Source: JADGQN01 sp035315185 (GTDB lineage Bacteria; Desulfobacterota; Syntrophorhabdia; Syntrophorhabdales; WCHB1-27). Taken from it: a DNA stretch of 64,000 bases. The stretch spans positions 27,378 to 91,377 of the forward strand of contig DATFYE010000206.1 of assembly GCA_035315185.1 (NCBI GenBank), given 5' to 3'. The translations under genes were made by a program, and so were the position numbers. Of the stretch, positions 61,214-64,000 are shown in pieces. Every line of letters starts with the position of its first letter. Within the stretch, counting starts at the first letter, position 1. Under the pieces are notes generated by a model that was given only the letters and a program-made list of their open reading frames with translations, was not told where the DNA came from and ran no database searches.

Positions 61214-62824
61214 ATGTACGAAGAATATTTTGGCCTGAGGGAAGAACCTTTTTCTATCGCACCCGACCCCCACTACATGTATATGAGTCAGGGACACCGC
61301 GAAGCCCTGGCACATCTGCTGTACGGAATCGAAAGAGACGGCGGCTTTGTCCTGCTGACCGGAGAAGTTGGAACCGGCAAAACAACTGTGTGCCGGTGTC
61401 TCCTTGATGAGGTGCCTGGAACCACCGATGTTGCGTTTATTCTCAACCCGAAATTAACGGCCGAGGAGTTGCTCGCCACTGTCTGTGATGAATTCGGAAT
61501 CCCTTACCCCGACGGCAACACGAGTGTCAAAATCTTTGTCTCTCGCATCAATGACTACCTGCTCGACGTGCACACGAGAGGCAGGAGAGCAGTGCTCATT
61601 ATCGAAGAGGCCCAGAACCTCAGCGTGGACGTGCTTGAGCAGATACGATTATTGACCAATTTAGAAACCAATCAGCGCAAGCTGCTCCAGATCATTATGG
61701 TGGCTCAGCCCGAGATAACAGAAAAGCTGTCGCAGCCGCAGCTACGCCAACTCTCGCAGCGGATCACAGCCCGATACCACCTGGGACCCTTGTCGCAGAA
61801 AGATGTTGCCGCATACGTGAACTACCGTCTAAAGGTTGCAGGATTGGTCCGGGGTGAGCTTTTTCCCCAGCCGATCCTGAAAAGATTGTTTCGGCTCACC
61901 GCAGGGGTGCCGAGACTCATTAATGTGATATGCGACAGGGCACTGCTTGGAGCCTACGTTCAGGGAAAAGACCGGGTCGATCTGGAAACGCTGAAGAGAG
62001 CAGCACGTGAGGTCTCGGGCCGAGGCCCTCGACAGAGAAAAAGAATCTATAAGGGGATAGCTGCCGGCCTGCTCTTGGCTTCCTTCACGGCTTTGGGAAC
62101 GACATACTACATATATGGGCCAGGGCCTTTCTGGAGACCCGTCAGCAATAAGGTTACGCAAGAGCCAGCTGTAAGTGGAAAGCCAGACATCGTACCGGCC
62201 AGTCTCCTTGAGCGACTCGATGACGCGAGCGTGGACACGAGGGACGCGGCCTATCAGGCGCTTTTCGAAGAATGGCAGATTAATTACAGCTCAAAGCAGA
62301 GCAAGGCAGTTTGTGAGCAGGCCCGGCAGCAAGGGTTGCAGTGTGTGCAGGGGACCGGCAGTATCAGCGATCTCCGACAGATGAACAAACCCGCTGTGCT
62401 CAGACTTCTTGGAGTCAAGGGCAATGAATACTACGCAGCATTGACCTCGCTCCGGGAGGAAGATGTGACCATGCTGATCAATGATGAGAGAGGGAGTGTC
62501 CGCGTCAAGGAATTGTCCAAGCGGTGGTCCGGGGAGTATCTGCTTCTGTGGCGCACACCCAAGGAATACAGGAAAGAACTCAAACCCGGAGACAGCAGCA
62601 CTCTCGTGCCATGGGTTGGCCGACACCTGGCACAGGATCAGGGATGGCCGCCTCGGGCCGGAGGAACATTATTGTATGACGAAAAAATGGTGAACCAGGT
62701 GAAGGAGTTTCAGCGCGCAGCCGGGCTGAGACCCGATGGGGTCGTGGGTTCGTGGACAATCATGCGCCTGTCTGAGGTGGATGGTGATGAACCCGTCCTT
62801 GATCACGGGCAGGGTACGAATTAG
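61214..62824 (+). CDS. gspA: ExeA/GspA-like AAA ATPase with peptidoglycan-binding domain
   Basis: 536 residues. The AAA domain starts YFGLREEPFSIAPDPHYMYM and has LLTGEVGTGKTTVCRCLL and VLIIEEAQNLSVDVLEQIRLL. A membrane helix lies near 279-297 (GIAAGLLLASFTALGTTYYI). The periplasmic part ends in a peptidoglycan-binding domain (VNQVKEFQRAAGLRPDGVVG). With GspB it helps insert the secretin through the cell wall. Confidence 0.93.
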   Translation: MYEEYFGLREEPFSIAPDPHYMYMSQGHREALAHLLYGIERDGGFVLLTGEVGTGKTTVCRCLLDEVPGTTDVAFILNPKLTAEELLATVCDEFGIPYPDGNTSVKIFVSRINDYLLDVHTRGRRAVLIIEEAQNLSVDVLEQIRLLTNLETNQRKLLQIIMVAQPEITEKLSQPQLRQLSQRITARYHLGPLSQKDVAAYVNYRLKVAGLVRGELFPQPILKRLFRLTAGVPRLINVICDRALLGAYVQGKDRVDLETLKRAAREVSGRGPRQRKRIYKGIAAGLLLASFTALGTTYYIYGPGPFWRPVSNKVTQEPAVSGKPDIVPASLLERLDDASVDTRDAAYQALFEEWQINYSSKQSKAVCEQARQQGLQCVQGTGSISDLRQMNKPAVLRLLGVKGNEYYAALTSLREEDVTMLINDERGSVRVKELSKRWSGEYLLLWRTPKEYRKELKPGDSSTLVPWVGRHLAQDQGWPPRAGGTLLYDEKMVNQVKEFQRAAGLRPDGVVGSWTIMRLSEVDGDEPVLDHGQGTN

Positions 62825-62826
62825 CC

Positions 62827-63525
62827 ATGTCTTACATCTTTGAGGCCCTGAAAAAGCTTGAACAGAAGCGCCAACGGGAGAGAAGCTCTCGCTTGCTGAT
62901 GGTTACGGGAGAGGCTGCTCCGGAGCGCAAGAGATGGCCCTTCTGGCCTTTTCCTGTTCTTGCTGCGCTCTTGCTCCTGAACGCGGGGGTAATGTTCTGG
63001 TGGGTCCACACGCGCGTCCCGGAAAGACAGGTCGCGGTCACAAAATCGCCAGCTACTCATGAGGATTTATCGAGAGCTGTCTCAACCACCCGTCAGGAAG
63101 CGGGTGAACAAGGCAGGCCTGCTGATTTGAAAGAGCCCCCGCAACTCAAGACTGCCAACATATCCAGGACACCAGTCACCGAGCAACAAGTCCCGCGCAC
63201 TTCCCGGACCGAGCAAGCTCCCACAGCGAAACCCGCGGACGCCTCGCCCAAACTCCGTCCTGTGAGCAGAGCAGCGGGAGATACAAGAGTGCTCGAGCTT
63301 AAGGAACTCCCTCCTGCGATCAAGAGCAGCTTGCCCGAATTGAAAATCTCTGCTCATTATTACACCGCAGAGCCGCAGGCGCGATTCACAAGAATCAACG
63401 ACCTGAACCTGAAGGAGGGACAAGCCTTGACTACCGGGGTGAAGTTGGAAGAGATCACTCCTGAAGGTGTGGTGCTCAGTTATCAGGGTTATCGCTTTCG
63501 GATGGGGATCAACGAAAGCCGTTAG
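62827..63525 (+). CDS. gspB: Type II secretion protein GspB
   Basis: 232 residues. SYIFEALKKLEQKRQRER is the conserved cytoplasmic start, then one helix (VLAALLLLNAGVMFWWV), a Pro/Lys/Thr-rich linker, and the C-terminal T2SSB domain (LPELKISAHYYTAEPQARFTRIND...). It begins 2 bases after gspA. The operon ends here, and a palindromic element separates it from convergent gspD. Confidence 0.9.
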   Translation: MSYIFEALKKLEQKRQRERSSRLLMVTGEAAPERKRWPFWPFPVLAALLLLNAGVMFWWVHTRVPERQVAVTKSPATHEDLSRAVSTTRQEAGEQGRPADLKEPPQLKTANISRTPVTEQQVPRTSRTEQAPTAKPADASPKLRPVSRAAGDTRVLELKELPPAIKSSLPELKISAHYYTAEPQARFTRINDLNLKEGQALTTGVKLEEITPEGVVLSYQGYRFRMGINESR

Positions 63526-63561
63526 CAACGCGGCTCACGTGCTCCGGCGCGCGGCGGCCTG

Positions 63562-63687
63562 ATACCGATTTGCAATCAAGATGAAGGCCGAGGCGGCAGC
63601 GAGGAGCCGACGCAGACGTACTCAGAAGTACGTCGAGGAGAGCGACGCAGCGACAACGAAGGCATACGCTTGATTGCAAATCGGTAT
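63562..63687. repeat. Palindromic interspersed element, copy 8
   Basis: 126 bp with ends ATACCGATTTGCAATCAAG and CTTGATTGCAAATCGGTAT (perfect inverse) and core GACGTACTCAGAAGTACGTC. It shares GAGGCGGCAGCGAGGAGCCG with copies 4 and 5. Its right end overlaps one base of the gspD stop codon, so it closes both convergent genes. Confidence 0.88.
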
Positions 63688-64000
63688 TACTTACCCTGCT
63701 CTGTCGTCCCTTTCTCTTGCGTACCTTTGCTGTCCTTCGGGGGGTTCATCCAGTGCAACTCTTCCTTCTTTACACTGCCCCTCTCCGTAAAGTTGTCGAT
63801 GAAGTCAGAAGTCGCTCCCTTTGCTTCATCCTGGTTACGGAGTACATGGGGCTTGAGGAGCATGATGATCTCGGTCCGTGATACATCACTCTCCCGGCCG
63901 CCGAAGAGATAGCCGACAATAGGTATCTTACTGAGATACGGGATCCCTGTCAGGGACTTCGAGGTGTCTTCCCGTATCAGCCCGCCGATGACAATCGTCT
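63687..64000 (-). CDS. gspD: Type II secretion secretin GspD (C-terminal part; rest off the window)
   Basis: The minus strand at the window edge encodes IVIGGLIREDTSKSLTGIPYL and IPIVGYLFGGRESDVSRTEI, the classic end of the secretin barrel domain. It is followed by IIMLLKPHVLRN and a roughly 50-residue polar tail. It forms the outer-membrane channel. The TAA stop lies at 63689-63687 at the border of a palindromic element. It is transcribed towards the gspE-B operon, an unusual inversion for gspD. Confidence 0.9.
   Translation of the reverse strand, partial: TIVIGGLIREDTSKSLTGIPYLSKIPIVGYLFGGRESDVSRTEIIMLLKPHVLRNQDEAKGATSDFIDNFTERGSVKKEELHWMNPPKDSKGTQEKGTTEQGK

Noticed and set aside
1..64000. 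tRNA, rRNA, insertion sequence or prophage genes
   Set aside because: I looked for tRNA-like cloverleafs, rRNA signatures, transposase DDE motifs and phage genes and found none convincing; reading by eye may miss a single tRNA.

Overview
The window looks like a GC-moderate chromosome segment from an anaerobic, syntroph-like member of the former Deltaproteobacteria (Desulfobacterota). The Syntrophorhabdus group is my best guess. That rests on gene content: ferredoxin-linked 2-oxoacid oxidoreductase, molybdenum hydroxylase, reductive-dehalogenase homologue, aryl-acid adenylating ligase, branched-chain amino-acid ABC transporter, sigma-54 regulator and a diderm type II secretion system. I see no rRNA, tRNA, CRISPR array, transposase or prophage genes.

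Layout. 1-10.2 kb: cell-surface and envelope genes (partial response regulator, AmgK/MurU-like sugar kinase and nucleotidyltransferase, SpoIID-domain protein, GT2 glycosyltransferase with a DUF4922/HIT-type partner, then a small membrane protein-methyltransferase-sulfatase operon). 10.7-15.5 kb: single genes (OYE-family flavoenzyme, BASS transporter, MutT, SprA-like metalloprotease, a secreted hypothetical protein behind a consensus sigma-54 promoter). 15.9-21.8 kb: a molybdenum hydroxylase operon (MoaD-like carrier, Mo, FAD and 2Fe-2S subunits) followed by an EntE-like ligase. 22-30.6 kb: radical SAM protein, YihY, DnaJ, GT39, a sulfite-oxidase-fold protein lacking its Mo-ligand Cys, TauE and malic enzyme.

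30.8-38.6 kb is the most interesting block: a Cdc48/VCP-like AAA ATPase carrying a one-base frameshift, a FadR-type GntR regulator overlapping it, four genes for a 2-oxoacid:ferredoxin oxidoreductase whose alpha subunit carries the Arg31/Arg109/Phe117 pattern I remember for Moorella oxalate oxidoreductase, and an OxlT-family MFS transporter, ending in a clear terminator. This reads as a regulated oxalate-uptake and oxidation module. A promoter and a perfect GntR-type palindrome precede the block.

38.8-46.4 kb: a complete livKHMGF transporter followed on the same strand by a cytosolic reductive-dehalogenase homologue, an aminotransferase and a cupin. 46.6-52.3 kb: DJ-1 protein, FapA, an NtrC-type regulator, a decayed sigma-70 gene and small regulatory-looking genes. 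52.5-64 kb: a type II secretion operon gspE-F-H-I-J-K-L-M-C-A-B, with gspD convergent at the window edge and no gspG.

A family of roughly 70-140 bp palindromic elements (at least eight copies, with a GTAC...GTAC core) is scattered through the window, nearly always directly at the 3' end of a gene and sometimes overlapping its stop codon. Separately, degenerate short tandem repeats occupy several intergenic gaps and even encode the leader peptides of three consecutive pseudopilins. Both look like lineage-specific repeat systems.
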